64,000 nucleotides of DNA from NCBI RefSeq assembly GCF_009674675.1, contig NZ_WKJC01000002.1:1-64000 (forward strand), written 5' to 3'. The stretch's first letter is position 1; each line of letters opens with the position of its first letter. The notes under the pieces are model-generated. The model searched no databases. It worked only from the letters and a program-made list of their open reading frames with translations, and had not been told where the DNA came from. This DNA comes from Kangiella sp. HZ709 (GTDB lineage Bacteria; Pseudomonadota; Gammaproteobacteria; Enterobacterales; Kangiellaceae). This document shows, one piece after another, positions 30,300 to 40,719 of the stretch. The translations under genes were made by a program, and so were the position numbers.

Positions 30300-31949
30300 A
30301 TGAAAAAACTCTTTCTCGCCATATTATTGATGTTTAGCACCCAAGCCTGGGGGTTAGCGACTCTTATTCACAATGTTAAGGGTTACTCTATCAACCAAGG
30401 AGAACTGGTGGAGTTTGAGGCTATTTTATTCGAGGGCGAGACCGTTATTGGTATTGGAGAACGTGAAGAGTTAGCCAAAAAAGTCAGTTTTAGTAGAGCC
30501 ATTGACGGCCAAGGAAAAACCTTATTACCAGGTCTAATTGACTCTCATGGTCATCTTCTTGGCCTAGGGAATAACCTACAGGAGATTGATTTAAGAGGAA
30601 TACAAAGTGAGTCGCTATCCGCTAGCAAAGTCGCAGAGTATATTAACAAACACCCCAAGAAGCGTTGGTTTATTGGTCGTGGCTGGAATCAAGTTTTATG
30701 GGACTCTAATACATTCCCTACTAAAAAATCTCTGGACAAAATCAATACCGACAAACCTATTTGGTTAAGTAGAGTGGATGGTCACGCAGGCTGGGCAAAC
30801 TCAAAAGCATTAGAGCTTGCAGGTATCAATAGAAACACACCTGATCCAAAAGGCGGTAAAATCATTAAAGACAAGGAAGGAAACCCTACTGGTGTGCTCA
30901 TCGATACTGCCATGGGTATGGTTACGGAAAAAATTCCTGAGCAAAATGCTGATGAAATAGAAACCTCTTTAGATATTGCATTTGAACACCTAATCCAACT
31001 GGGCATTACTTCTGTACACGATGCCGGCGTTAGTTTCCCTACCTATAAATCTATGCTGAAAATGTCTGAAAAGAAAGAAATCCCTTTAAGAGTTTATGGC
31101 ATGTTATCAGGCAGCGATGAATACCTAGGAGCCATGCTTAAATTAGGAAAAATTGATGATTCATTCTTGAAGATACAATCGGTTAAACTTTACACCGATG
31201 GCGCATTGGGATCTCGCGGCGCAGCTTTAATCGAGCCTTATTCTGATGACGCCGATAACGTAGGCTTATTATTTCATTCTGACAAGGTGCTAAAGAGCAA
31301 GTTCGATTTAATCAATCAATATGACTTTCAAATTAATGTGCATGCCATTGGTGACAAAGGTAACCGACAAGTTTTAGATACTTTTGAGAAGTTAGATAAA
31401 AAAAATTCGATTCAATCTTCACGCCACCGAATAGAGCATGCGCAAGTGGTGGCACTAGAAGATATACCCCGCTTTACAAAATTAGGCGTTATTGCTTCAA
31501 TGCAACCTACGCACGCCACCTCAGATATGAATATGGCTGAGGATCGCGTTGGTTCTGAGCGAATTAAGGGAGCTTATGCTTGGCGTACTATGCTAAATAA
31601 TGATGTCTTGATTGCCTCAGGTTCAGATTTTCCTGTTGAGCTTGCTAACCCTTTCCATGGTTTATTCTCAGCGGTGAAGCGACAAAGCCATGATAATCAA
31701 CCAAAAGATGGCTGGTACTCTAATGAAGCTCTTTCGATTAAAGAGGCCTTGGCTAGCTTTACCGTCAATGGCGCCTATGCTTCATTTTGGGAAAAGCATA
31801 TAGGCTCGCTAGAGAAAGGCAAAAAAGCGGACTTCATATTAGTTGATAAAGATTTATTTAGTGACGAGCTAAATAAAATTTGGGATACAAAAGTACACCA
31901 AACCTGGATAAATGGAATTCAGGTTTTTGACAGAAAAGCTAAAAACTAG
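30300..31949 (+). CDS. exported metal-dependent amidohydrolase (YtcJ-like, amidohydrolase 3 family)
   Basis: 549 residues with a signal peptide (hydrophobic 3-18, cleavage near residue 18-20). TIM-barrel amidohydrolase with metal-binding DSHGH (H83, H85) on strand 1, HAIGDKGN (about 352-359), HRIEHAQ (about 378-384), and SGSDFPVE (about 441-448). Substrate unknown; YtcJ-like enzymes hydrolyse amides or aryl esters. Being secreted, it may take part in peptide or amide scavenging together with the exported S9 peptidase at 23759. Its stop overlaps the convergent lipoprotein gene by 4 bases. Confidence 0.85.
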   Translation: MKKLFLAILLMFSTQAWGLATLIHNVKGYSINQGELVEFEAILFEGETVIGIGEREELAKKVSFSRAIDGQGKTLLPGLIDSHGHLLGLGNNLQEIDLRGIQSESLSASKVAEYINKHPKKRWFIGRGWNQVLWDSNTFPTKKSLDKINTDKPIWLSRVDGHAGWANSKALELAGINRNTPDPKGGKIIKDKEGNPTGVLIDTAMGMVTEKIPEQNADEIETSLDIAFEHLIQLGITSVHDAGVSFPTYKSMLKMSEKKEIPLRVYGMLSGSDEYLGAMLKLGKIDDSFLKIQSVKLYTDGALGSRGAALIEPYSDDADNVGLLFHSDKVLKSKFDLINQYDFQINVHAIGDKGNRQVLDTFEKLDKKNSIQSSRHRIEHAQVVALEDIPRFTKLGVIASMQPTHATSDMNMAEDRVGSERIKGAYAWRTMLNNDVLIASGSDFPVELANPFHGLFSAVKRQSHDNQPKDGWYSNEALSIKEALASFTVNGAYASFWEKHIGSLEKGKKADFILVDKDLFSDELNKIWDTKVHQTWINGIQVFDRKAKN

Positions 31950-32188
31950 TCTATTTTGGGTAGTTCGCTTTTCTTAATTCTTTTAACTGGTGGGTTTACC
32001 CAAACAGTTCTTAGATTTCCAGCAGATGATAGTCTTGCTCTTTCTACAGCACTAATCTTTCTATAATCTAAGACATAAACGTAATCATCACCAGATGATT
32101 TAGCGCTAGTATACTTTGAAGAACTTGAGCAAGAAGCCAATAAACTAGCAGAAATTATCAATGTTAATGAAAATGAGAAAGTCTTCAT
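31946..32188 (-). CDS. small putative lipoprotein
   Basis: 80 residues beginning at the ATG 32188 (AGGAG 6 bases upstream). Lipoprotein signal with lipobox LASC (Cys about residue 20), Ser-rich linker, then a short region with DYVYVLDYRKISAVERA and VWVNPP blocks. I do not recognise the family; it may be a small envelope protein. Convergent with the amidohydrolase gene. Confidence 0.65.
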   Translation of the reverse strand: MKTFSFSLTLIISASLLASCSSSSKYTSAKSSGDDYVYVLDYRKISAVERARLSSAGNLRTVWVNPPVKRIKKSELPKID

Positions 32189-32331
32189 ACACAACTCCTG
32201 ATTAATTCATACAGACTAATACTCTATAAATATAGACTACTTTTTATACAATTTGCAAGTTTACCGATTTGTGCTTTAGCCCTTTATATAACCTTGTTAC
32301 AATGCCTTAACTAAAAAACTAAGACGAAACA

Positions 32332-34044
32332 ATGCGTACCAGTAACTATTTATTATCAACTCTTCGCGAAGATCCAAGTGATGCTGAGCTAATTAGTCAT
32401 AAACTTATGCTACGTGCGGGAATGATCCGCAAAATTGCTTCAGGCATGTATACTTGGCTACCCACAGGTTTGCGGGTTTTAAGAAAAGTAGAGTCCATTG
32501 TCAGAGAAGAAATGAATACTTCTGGCGCCATAGAAGTTTTAATGCCCGCTGTTCAGCCTGCAGATTTATGGGAAGAATCGGGTCGCTGGGATCAGTTTGG
32601 TCCAGAGTTATTACGTTTTAAAGATCGCCATAATCGTGATTTTTGTTTGGGGCCAACACATGAAGAAATTATTACCACTTTGGTTCGTGATGAAATTAAT
32701 AGCTACAAGCAACTACCAACGAATCTCTACCAAATTCAAACTAAGTTCCGTGACGAAGTTCGTCCACGTTTTGGCGTAATGCGAGCTCGCGAATTTTTAA
32801 TGAAAGATGCCTATTCTTTCCATGCGGATCAAAGTTCTTTAGAAGATACTTATACAGTGATGCATCAAACCTACTGCAATATATTTGATCGCATAGGTTT
32901 AGATTATCGCCCTGTAATAGCTGACACAGGCTCTATCGGTGGCTCTACCTCGCATGAATTCCATGTGCTAGCAGCGTCTGGTGAAGACGCAATCGCTTTT
33001 AGTACCGAAAGTGATTACGCCGCGAATGTTGAAAAAGCGGAAAGTTTATCTCCACAGATTGAACGCCCTGACGCCTCAACCGAGTTAGTTAAAGTTGAAA
33101 CCCCAAATTGTAAAACCATTGATGCCGTTGCGGATTTTTTGAACATCAATGCCAAGCAAACTATTAAAACTTTATTAGTTAAAGGTGCAACCGAAGCATC
33201 TCCAATAGTTTGTTTAATTCTTCGTGGTGACCATACTCTTAATGAGGTTAAAGCCGAAAAACACCCTCTTATTCAATCTCCAGTAGAGTTTGTTGATAAA
33301 GTCGAGACCATAAAAGAAGCCACAGGAGCGACGCCAGGCTCATTAGGACCAGTTAATTTAAAGATGACAATTCTAGTGGATAGAGATGCTGCAACATTAG
33401 CGGATTTCGTCTGCGGAGCCAATGAAGATGGCTTCCACTTTACTGGTGTCAATTGGGAACGCGATGCTAGTTATAGCGAAGTTTTTGATTTTAGAGAAGT
33501 GGTAGCTGGTGATAAAAGTCCAGACGGTAAAGGTGAATTAGAAATCAAACGAGGCATTGAAGTTGGCCATATCTTCCAATTGGGTACTAAGTATTCTGAA
33601 GCCATGAATGCTACGGTCCTGGATCAGAATGGAAAAGCCCTAACTATGAGTATGGGTTGCTATGGTATTGGAGTTTCTAGAATTGTTGCTGCTGCTATTG
33701 AACAAAACCATGACGATTATGGTATTGTATGGCCTGATGCTATTGCCCCCTTCCAAATTGCCATTGTTCCAATGAATATGCATAAATCAGAAGAAGTGCA
33801 AAAAGTTTCAGAAGAGCTTTATGTCAAACTGCAACAACAAGGAATTGAAGTATTATTTGATGATCGCAAAGAACGCGCCGGCGTAATGTTCTCAGATATG
33901 GAACTTATCGGCGTGCCCCATCGCGTGGTTATTAGTGATCGCGGTTTAAAAAATAATACTGTTGAATATAAAGCTCGCCAAGGTGCTGATAAGCAAGACA
34001 TAGAGTTAAGTAACTTAGATGCATTCTTGGAAACTTTGTTCTAA
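32332..34044 (+). CDS. proS: prolyl-tRNA synthetase
   Basis: 570 residues, bacterial type with the INS editing domain (about 225-395) inserted in the class II core. Motif 2 region [17 protein letters not shown] (about 100-116) and C-terminal HGTP anticodon domain (about 475-570) are visible. Length matches E. coli ProRS (572). Followed after 13 bases by a lytic transglycosylase gene. Confidence 0.97.
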   Translation: MRTSNYLLSTLREDPSDAELISHKLMLRAGMIRKIASGMYTWLPTGLRVLRKVESIVREEMNTSGAIEVLMPAVQPADLWEESGRWDQFGPELLRFKDRHNRDFCLGPTHEEIITTLVRDEINSYKQLPTNLYQIQTKFRDEVRPRFGVMRAREFLMKDAYSFHADQSSLEDTYTVMHQTYCNIFDRIGLDYRPVIADTGSIGGSTSHEFHVLAASGEDAIAFSTESDYAANVEKAESLSPQIERPDASTELVKVETPNCKTIDAVADFLNINAKQTIKTLLVKGATEASPIVCLILRGDHTLNEVKAEKHPLIQSPVEFVDKVETIKEATGATPGSLGPVNLKMTILVDRDAATLADFVCGANEDGFHFTGVNWERDASYSEVFDFREVVAGDKSPDGKGELEIKRGIEVGHIFQLGTKYSEAMNATVLDQNGKALTMSMGCYGIGVSRIVAAAIEQNHDDYGIVWPDAIAPFQIAIVPMNMHKSEEVQKVSEELYVKLQQQGIEVLFDDRKERAGVMFSDMELIGVPHRVVISDRGLKNNTVEYKARQGADKQDIELSNLDAFLETLF

Positions 34045-34057
34045 AACAGTAGATATC

Positions 34058-34639
34058 ATGAGTTTTATATCATCAATCAAAAGAAGCTTATTAGTGGTTA
34101 TATTGTTAACCACTAGCGTTTTTGTACAAGCGCAAGAAGACCCTGGCCAAGCCTTTAAAGATGAACTTAAATCTTTACTCAATGCTGAGCATCATTTTGT
34201 TGATGAATATGATGCAAAAGTTTGGATGAAAGATATGTCCATTCGGTTAGCTAAGCGCGCCCCACACATCCCTGAAAAGGAACGCTTAAAGATTCTTGCC
34301 CTAGTGCATAAACACTCCAATGCTGCAGGAGTGGATCCACAAATGGTACTTGCCATTATGGAAGTGGAGTCGAATTTTGACCGTTATGCTTTATCTGTGG
34401 CTTATGCTAGAGGATTAATGCAAATCATGCCCTTTTGGATAAAAGAAATCGGTACACCTGAAGATGATTTGTTTGATATAGAAACCAATATTAAGTACGG
34501 CTGTTATATCTATAAGCTGTATTTAAAGTATGAAAAAGGCAATACCACATTAGCACTTGGTCGCTACAATGGTTCACGCGGAAAAATGAAATATCCTAGA
34601 AAAGTATATGCAGCATTAAGAAAGCGCTGGGCTCTGTAA
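34058..34639 (+). CDS. exported lytic transglycosylase (SLT domain)
   Basis: 193 residues from ATG 34058: signal peptide (hydrophobic 10-22, cleavage after VQA at about 25), then an SLT fold. Catalytic Glu104 lies in MEVESNF, followed by ARGLMQIMPF and the RYNGSRG loop. Cleaves murein between MurNAc and GlcNAc in the periplasm. The lysozyme-like fold stands alone without LysM or other modules. Stop is directly followed by the patatin gene ATG (34640), which suggests co-transcription. Confidence 0.88.
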   Translation: MSFISSIKRSLLVVILLTTSVFVQAQEDPGQAFKDELKSLLNAEHHFVDEYDAKVWMKDMSIRLAKRAPHIPEKERLKILALVHKHSNAAGVDPQMVLAIMEVESNFDRYALSVAYARGLMQIMPFWIKEIGTPEDDLFDIETNIKYGCYIYKLYLKYEKGNTTLALGRYNGSRGKMKYPRKVYAALRKRWAL

Positions 34640-35767
34640 ATGACCGACTCGCAAGCATTAGTCTTAAGCGGTGGCGGTGCTCGCGCGGCTTATCAAATTG
34701 GAGTTCTTAATGCTGTTAATGAAATCTTATCACAACCTAAAGAAAGTCCTTTTTCCATTATCACAGGCGTTTCTGCAGGCGCTATTAATGGAACCGTTTT
34801 AGCGACTCACAATCACCAATTCTCACATGGCTTAGCAAGACTATCGAAGATTTGGCAGAACTTTCAACCTAATCAAGTATATAAAACTGGCGCAGGCCAT
34901 CTTTCTAAAAACTTTTTTCACTGGTTATGGGCGTTAGCTAAACCGAAAAATCAAAATCAAAAAGCCATTTCTTTATTGGATAATTCGCCGTTAGAAAGTT
35001 TGCTAGCAAGTATGGTGCAATTCGAATCCATTGATTCAAATATTCAACTGGGAAACTTAACTGCCCTTTGTACCACCAGTTATGATTACAACAATGGCGA
35101 CTCTGTTAGTTTTCACCAAAGCACCAACAACAAGTCTTGGAAAAGATATCGCCGTAGAGGACAAGCAGCAACCATTAGTCTTGATCACTTAATGGCCTCA
35201 GCTGCTATTCCAGTAATATTTCCGTCTAGAAAGATCGGAGCTACTCACTACGGTGATGGTGCATTGCGTTTTTTAGCGCCCTTAAGTCCTGCATTACATT
35301 TAAATGCCAATAAATTATTTGTGATTACAGTAAATCCATTGAAAGCTGAAGAACAAAAACATACGGAAATCCCTTCTATTGGCGATATAAGCGGTCATTT
35401 ACTGAATAGTATTTTTGTGGATAGCTTAGAAAGCGATATTGAACGTCTGCGCAGAGTTAATGAACTTTTGAGCCATATCCCAGATGATGACATTATTAAG
35501 AGTCAGCTAGCTTTGCGGCCTATCGATGCCTTAATTATTTCACCCAGCATCGACCCAGCAGAGCTGGCTGGACAATACTTTGAAGCTCTTCCAAAAAGCT
35601 TAAAATTCTTTTTTAAACGCATTGGAATAGCCGCAGATAAAGGCGAGAATATCCTTAGCTATTTATTGTTTTATGCACCTTTCACTCAGCACTTAATGCA
35701 AATTGGATTCCAAGATGCGATGCAAGAAAAAGAGGCTATAACAGCTTTCTTTTCTGAACAAAAATAA
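34640..35767 (+). CDS. patatin-like phospholipase
   Basis: 375 residues. Oxyanion motif SGGGARAAYQIGVL (about 10-23), nucleophile Ser45 in GVSAG, and catalytic Asp206 in YGDGAL complete the Ser-Asp dyad. No signal peptide, so probably cytoplasmic or membrane-associated lipid hydrolase. Joined to the transglycosylase gene upstream. Its last 32 bases overlap the 3' end of tilS on the other strand. Confidence 0.9.
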   Translation: MTDSQALVLSGGGARAAYQIGVLNAVNEILSQPKESPFSIITGVSAGAINGTVLATHNHQFSHGLARLSKIWQNFQPNQVYKTGAGHLSKNFFHWLWALAKPKNQNQKAISLLDNSPLESLLASMVQFESIDSNIQLGNLTALCTTSYDYNNGDSVSFHQSTNNKSWKRYRRRGQAATISLDHLMASAAIPVIFPSRKIGATHYGDGALRFLAPLSPALHLNANKLFVITVNPLKAEEQKHTEIPSIGDISGHLLNSIFVDSLESDIERLRRVNELLSHIPDDDIIKSQLALRPIDALIISPSIDPAELAGQYFEALPKSLKFFFKRIGIAADKGENILSYLLFYAPFTQHLMQIGFQDAMQEKEAITAFFSEQK

Positions 35768-37016
35768 CTTTTCCTTGATACACCACTAACAAAGCAGATG
35801 CCCGTAGCCAACTAGGTACATCATTTTCCTGGAAGTAATTCTTTAATGTTTGCCCATGCTCTTTATTAGGATGATAAAATTTATCACCTTCTGCTCGATA
35901 TCTAACAATCACCTGCTGGTCTCGAAGCTCAGGCCACATCTCAAGGACATCTTTAACCAAGATCGTTTGCTTATTCGCACCATTAAAATTGTTAGTCAAT
36001 GTCCATTGCCATTCTTGAGATGGATTAAATTTTTCCAAAGGGTCTGATAATAAGTAGATATGATTTTTATAACGTCTTAATTGATAAGCCTCAATATCAA
36101 TGCAGGGATTTATATCAGATTGAGTATTTAGAAACTGAGATTTTATTTCTTGTAATAAAACTCTTGACGGCATTTTTATATTAAATTTCGCAAACCAATA
36201 TCTTAATAAATTAGACTGGCGTTCACTAGATAACACTTCAAGTTTACTAATGTCCAATCTGCTTTGATCAAACGCATCTTGATAGTCTAGTTGCGCTAAT
36301 TCTTCAAGTAGTAACTGCGTTGCTGCAAAGTTCTCTGCCGAATTAGCTAAAGTCTCGGAAACTTGAGGCCAATGCTTGCTAAGTTCAGGAATGATTTTAT
36401 GGCGCAGAAAATTTCTGCTAAATGCTATATCTTGATTAGAATTATCTTCAATATGTTTTAGCTGATATTTCTGAATATAGTCTGCTATAGCATCTTGAGA
36501 CACTTTTAATAACGGCCTTGCATGCCAGCCTGCTGCAAAACATTTGCTGTAAGGCATTGCCGAAAGGCCTTTAACTCCTGCGCTTCGAAGGAGTTGTAAT
36601 AACACTGTTTCTGCCTGGTCATCTTGGTGCTGAGCTGTTACTAAACAAGATTGCGCGTCAACAAACTGACTTAAAGCTTGATAACGAGCATTTCTAGCTG
36701 CTTGCTCTAAACTTGCTTGCCTTCGATTAACAACTACTTTTACTGATGAATAATTAATACCCAGTGTTTCGCAAAGCTCTTGATTGAATGTGCCCCATTC
36801 TAGTGACTCTGCTTGTAAACCATGATCAATATACACTGCTTGAAGAACAAAATTTTTAGCATGCTTAGATAAAGCGTTCAACAAACACACTGAGTCTTTG
36901 CCGCCGCTTAATGCGATGACTAATTTACGAATTTTGGGATGTTCAGAAACGAGAAAAGCCAGAAACTCATTTACCGCTTGAGTTACTGGCTCTTTTGAAC
37001 CACTACTAATGCTCAT
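35736..37016 (-). CDS. tilS: tRNA(Ile)-lysidine synthetase
   Basis: 426 residues. PP-loop SGGKDS (about 37-42) at the N terminus and the TilS C-terminal domain. Changes C34 of the AUA-reading tRNA-Ile to lysidine, an essential step. Its ATG overlaps the accA stop (TAATG), and the accA-tilS pair is conserved in gammaproteobacteria. Confidence 0.94.
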   Translation of the reverse strand: MSISSGSKEPVTQAVNEFLAFLVSEHPKIRKLVIALSGGKDSVCLLNALSKHAKNFVLQAVYIDHGLQAESLEWGTFNQELCETLGINYSSVKVVVNRRQASLEQAARNARYQALSQFVDAQSCLVTAQHQDDQAETVLLQLLRSAGVKGLSAMPYSKCFAAGWHARPLLKVSQDAIADYIQKYQLKHIEDNSNQDIAFSRNFLRHKIIPELSKHWPQVSETLANSAENFAATQLLLEELAQLDYQDAFDQSRLDISKLEVLSSERQSNLLRYWFAKFNIKMPSRVLLQEIKSQFLNTQSDINPCIDIEAYQLRRYKNHIYLLSDPLEKFNPSQEWQWTLTNNFNGANKQTILVKDVLEMWPELRDQQVIVRYRAEGDKFYHPNKEHGQTLKNYFQENDVPSWLRASALLVVYQGKVIFVQKRKLL

Positions 37017-37975
37017 TAGTCTTCGCTGACAGTTCCTACCGCCATTAATTTTTCATAGCGCTTATTCAGCAGAGTATTTTCATCCAAGGATTCGAGGTAT
37101 TCTAAATCTTCTAATAAGCGTTGCTTAAGATTAGTCGCCATCAAAGGGTAGTCACGGTGAGCACCACCTTTAGGTTCTGCTACAATCGCATCAATAAGAC
37201 CTAGCTCTTTAATACGTTCCGCGGTAATACCCATAGCCGATGCTGCCTCTTCTGCTTTTTCAGCGCTCTTCCACAAAATCGAAGCACAACCTTCAGGAGA
37301 AATAACTGAATAGGTAGAGTATTGCAGCATATTGACTCTATCGCCTACCCCGATGGCAAGAGCTCCACCAGAACCACCTTCACCAATTACAGTCGCCACA
37401 ACAGGTACCTTTAAGGTAGCCATCACTTTTAAGTTACGGGCAATAGCTTCAGATTGGCCGCGCTCCTCTGCACCAACACCAGGGAATGCTCCTGGAGTAT
37501 CGATAAAAGTAAAAATAGGGATTTGAAAACGCTCAGCTAATTCCATTAAACGTTTTGCCTTACGATATCCTTCAGGACGAGACATACCAAAATTATGCTT
37601 AATTTTTTCTTTAGTATCGCGGCCTTTTTGATGTCCAATCACAACAACAGGTTTACCATCAAGTCGAGCCATACCGCCAACAATAGACGCATCATCAGCA
37701 TAAGCTCTATCGCCCGCTAACTCATCAAAGTCTGTGAAGATGTGCTCAATATAATCGCGTGTATATGGACGCTGTGGATGGCGTGCCAGTTGAGCGACCT
37801 GCCAAGGCGATAAATCCTTAAAGATCTGCTCAGTTAATTCATTGGATTTTGCTTTTAAACGATCAATTTCTTCGCTGATATTTAATTCTTTATCTTCACC
37901 CATCAAGCGGAGCTCGTCGATCTGGGCTTCTAATTCTGCAATTGGTCGTTCAAAATCTAAAAAGTTTAAACTCAT
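37016..37975 (-). CDS. accA: acetyl-CoA carboxylase carboxyltransferase subunit alpha
   Basis: 319 residues, identical in length to E. coli AccA. Carries the crotonase-like core with [17 protein letters not shown] (about 203-219) and the [15 protein letters not shown] block (about 232-246). Makes malonyl-CoA with AccD. In E. coli it follows dnaE; here 3.4 kb of DNA-repair and regulator genes separate the two. Confidence 0.97.
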   Translation of the reverse strand: MSLNFLDFERPIAELEAQIDELRLMGEDKELNISEEIDRLKAKSNELTEQIFKDLSPWQVAQLARHPQRPYTRDYIEHIFTDFDELAGDRAYADDASIVGGMARLDGKPVVVIGHQKGRDTKEKIKHNFGMSRPEGYRKAKRLMELAERFQIPIFTFIDTPGAFPGVGAEERGQSEAIARNLKVMATLKVPVVATVIGEGGSGGALAIGVGDRVNMLQYSTYSVISPEGCASILWKSAEKAEEAASAMGITAERIKELGLIDAIVAEPKGGAHRDYPLMATNLKQRLLEDLEYLESLDENTLLNKRYEKLMAVGTVSED

Positions 37976-38084
37976 GTTGGTATTAATCTTTATATGTTTA
38001 AAGCTATCTTGGCTGACTATTCTACTTTTTTGTGCTTGTTAAGGAAAGTAAAGAAAGGCAATACTGCTACTGGTCTGACAATTA

Positions 38085-38690
38085 TCAATCTTCTGCTTTT
38101 TCTGGTAAATATCCAAAATGACCGACGATTTTATAATCAAAAAGCATATCTTCTAGTGTTGGTCCCCTACCAATATTATGAACAATTTTGTAATTACCTG
38201 AGTTACTATCTTTAACATTCGAAACGATACCTATATGCGGCAAGTTATTATCTAAACGCCAACTGACAATATCCCCAGGTTGATAATCTTCAGAGTCATC
38301 AGTAATGACGAGTACTTCAGCATACCTCTTGAAAAACGCCTCTAAGTTAGGGACCCTCCTGTGATCAATATTAGTATCAGGACGATTCAACCCCCAATTT
38401 TTTGGATACTCTGAAAAATTTTGACTCATATCGATATGCACCAATTCTTGCAGATCCAAATCTATAGCTCGATAAGCTCGAATAACCACATCAGTGCATA
38501 CGCCAACATCAGCCGGCACATCCCCCATCGGATAAGCAATTTTTCGATAAGCTCCATCATAGGTTACCGATGCGTTAGTTCTCGATAAAGCGGCATTCAC
38601 CAGCTCATTAGATAAACTCGAACTTTCAGCTGAGTTAGCTATAGGTAAAGAGATAAATAGAACTAGTATTAAACTCAATATTATTTTCAT
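38085..38690 (-). CDS. DUF1287 domain-containing exported protein
   Basis: 201 residues with signal peptide (hydrophobic 3-18, cleavage after ANS at about 20) and a DUF1287 core: CTDVVIRAYRAIDLDLQELVH (about 66-86), GDIVSWRL and LPHIGIVS. The Cys and His positions recall an NlpC/P60-like fold, so a peptidoglycan-related hydrolase role is possible but unproven. Located before accA on the same strand, 109 bases away. Confidence 0.8.
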   Translation of the reverse strand: MKIILSLILVLFISLPIANSAESSSLSNELVNAALSRTNASVTYDGAYRKIAYPMGDVPADVGVCTDVVIRAYRAIDLDLQELVHIDMSQNFSEYPKNWGLNRPDTNIDHRRVPNLEAFFKRYAEVLVITDDSEDYQPGDIVSWRLDNNLPHIGIVSNVKDSNSGNYKIVHNIGRGPTLEDMLFDYKIVGHFGYLPEKAED

Positions 38691-38836
38691 AACTTAATTT
38701 TACTGTGACTTTGATATTTTGAGTTATATAGCTTTCAAGAGTTCAAAAACATATAAAATCATTGAGTTCCGAAAATGGCTACTCAATTTGTATTTACATG
38801 CTAATATTTAATTCTAAATTAAAGCATTAGACAGTT

Positions 38837-40210
38837 ATGCAAACTTATCAAAAAGCACGATTGGCTCGAGATATCAGATACGACGGTAAATTTTTTGTGG
38901 CTGTTAAAACCACTAAAATCTACTGTCGACCAATCTGCCCAGCGCCTTCGCCTAAAGAAAAAAATGTGCTTTATTTTGATAGGGCTATTCAGGCGCAAGA
39001 TGCTGGATTTAGACCTTGTAGGCGATGCCGCCCAGAGTCTGCGCCTCAATCTGCAGCCTGGCTAGGCACCCAAGCCGTCTTTAATCGAGCAATGAATAAA
39101 ATTCATGCTGGTGAACTCAATCATCAAGCTATGGCTGATTTTTGTGAGCCGTTAGGAATTTCTGAACGCTATCTAAGAAAGCTATTTCAACAACATATAG
39201 GAACCTCACCAAGACAATATGCGAACCATGTACGCCTCATGTTTGCCAAACAGCTATTACATCAAACACGATTAAATATCACAGACATCGCTTTTAGTGC
39301 GGGTTTTAATAGTATTCGACGTTTTAATGATGCCTTTAAAAAAACGATTCACCTTACCCCTAGTGATATTCGTAATTATCAACCATGCGAACATTCTGCT
39401 ATTCAATTAAGAGTGTATTATCAAGCAGATTACAATTGGAAATTAATGCAGCAATTTCTTAAACAAAGAGAAATATCGAGCTTTGAATCCGTTAAGCAGA
39501 ATAGCTATGAACGAACTTTTCTATATCAGTCACCAGATGATTTAGCTGAGAATATATCAGGGATCTTTAAAGCCAGTCACAAACCAATTGCTAAAGCCTT
39601 TGATATCCAAATAGAAATCTCTAACATCCGATACTTGATGCCTGTCTTAAATAATATTAAGCGCATATTGGACATTAATACCAATACGCAAGTAGTAGAA
39701 AATCATCTCAAAAGTGATCCAAAATTATCGCCATTGTTGCAAAAAGGACTAAGGTTGCCTGCTACTTGGGATACTTATGAGGCAGGGATAAAAGCAATTT
39801 TAGGTCAACAGGTTTCAGTCAAAGCCGCTTACACCCACACCGCTCACTTAATAGAACATTTAGGTGCAGAATATAATAAACAGTATAAAACTTTTCCTAC
39901 ACCGGAAGCAGTTGTAGATGCTGATGTCTCTTTTTTGAAAATGCCCAATGCCAGAAGAGAAACCTTAAAACATTTTTCCCAATGGTACATTCAAAATTCA
40001 GGACAAAATTTAGCGTCCATATTGGATATAAAAGGGATAGGACCTTGGACCCTAGAGTATATTAAATTACGCTCAGGAATCGACACGGATGCTTTCCCAG
40101 AAAATGATTTAGGCATTATCAAAGCCATGAAAAAGTATCAAATAACCGACACAGAACAATGGAAGCCATGGCGTAGCTATGCGACCTTACAACTATGGAA
40201 TAGCTTATGA
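38837..40210 (+). CDS. Ada N-terminal domain / AraC HTH / AlkA DNA glycosylase fusion
   Basis: 457 residues joining three parts. Ada zinc/methyl-acceptor domain: C30, C34, C61, C64 (IYCRPIC and PCRRC). AraC-type HTH: about 80-185. AlkA-like 3-methyladenine glycosylase: about 190-457, with helix-hairpin-helix GIGPWTLEYI and catalytic Asp424. In E. coli Ada senses methyl phosphotriesters through the first Cys and activates repair genes. This protein would sense damage, regulate and excise alkylated bases at once. The O6-methylguanine transferase part of Ada is missing and is supplied by the overlapping ogt gene. Confidence 0.92.
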   Translation: MQTYQKARLARDIRYDGKFFVAVKTTKIYCRPICPAPSPKEKNVLYFDRAIQAQDAGFRPCRRCRPESAPQSAAWLGTQAVFNRAMNKIHAGELNHQAMADFCEPLGISERYLRKLFQQHIGTSPRQYANHVRLMFAKQLLHQTRLNITDIAFSAGFNSIRRFNDAFKKTIHLTPSDIRNYQPCEHSAIQLRVYYQADYNWKLMQQFLKQREISSFESVKQNSYERTFLYQSPDDLAENISGIFKASHKPIAKAFDIQIEISNIRYLMPVLNNIKRILDINTNTQVVENHLKSDPKLSPLLQKGLRLPATWDTYEAGIKAILGQQVSVKAAYTHTAHLIEHLGAEYNKQYKTFPTPEAVVDADVSFLKMPNARRETLKHFSQWYIQNSGQNLASILDIKGIGPWTLEYIKLRSGIDTDAFPENDLGIIKAMKKYQITDTEQWKPWRSYATLQLWNSL

Positions 40211-40683
40211 ATCAGCTTTACTATCAAACGTTTAAAATACCATTCGGCAAACTGTTTATTTATGCCGATGAGAAAGTTATTAAAGCTGTCTTATTTAAAG
40301 CATGGCAAAGTTTTGATGCAACAAATGCGATCAACAAGAGTACCGATTTAATCGAACTGTGCCGTAAACAATTAGATGAATACTTTGCCGGCGATCGTCG
40401 ACAATTTGATTTGCCGCTTGAGTCCAATGGTACCGATTTTCAAAAAAACGTATGGCAACAACTTACAAAGATCCCTTTTGGTGAAAGTCGAAATTATGGA
40501 GAAATAGCTAGCGCGATTGGGAATACTAAGGCTTCGCGCGCTGTCGGCGCAGCCAATGGAAAAAACCCCATTTCCATAATCGTACCTTGTCATAGAGTCA
40601 TTGGTGCTAATGGTGCCTTAACCGGCTACGCTGGTGGGCTGCAAGCAAAACAATGGCTGTTAAAGCATGAAGGACTTCTTTGA
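40207..40683 (+). CDS. ogt: methylated-DNA--protein-cysteine methyltransferase
   Basis: 158 residues. Takes the methyl group from O6-methylguanine onto Cys128 in PCHRVIG; a substrate-gate region TKIPFGESRNYGEIA is visible at about 88-102. Overlaps the Ada-AlkA gene by 4 bases (ATGA) and completes an alkylation-repair operon. Confidence 0.94.
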   Translation: MNQLYYQTFKIPFGKLFIYADEKVIKAVLFKAWQSFDATNAINKSTDLIELCRKQLDEYFAGDRRQFDLPLESNGTDFQKNVWQQLTKIPFGESRNYGEIASAIGNTKASRAVGAANGKNPISIIVPCHRVIGANGALTGYAGGLQAKQWLLKHEGLL

Positions 40684-40719
40684 TTTTTTAACTGTTGTAA
40701 GTCATTGATTCTTACATCA

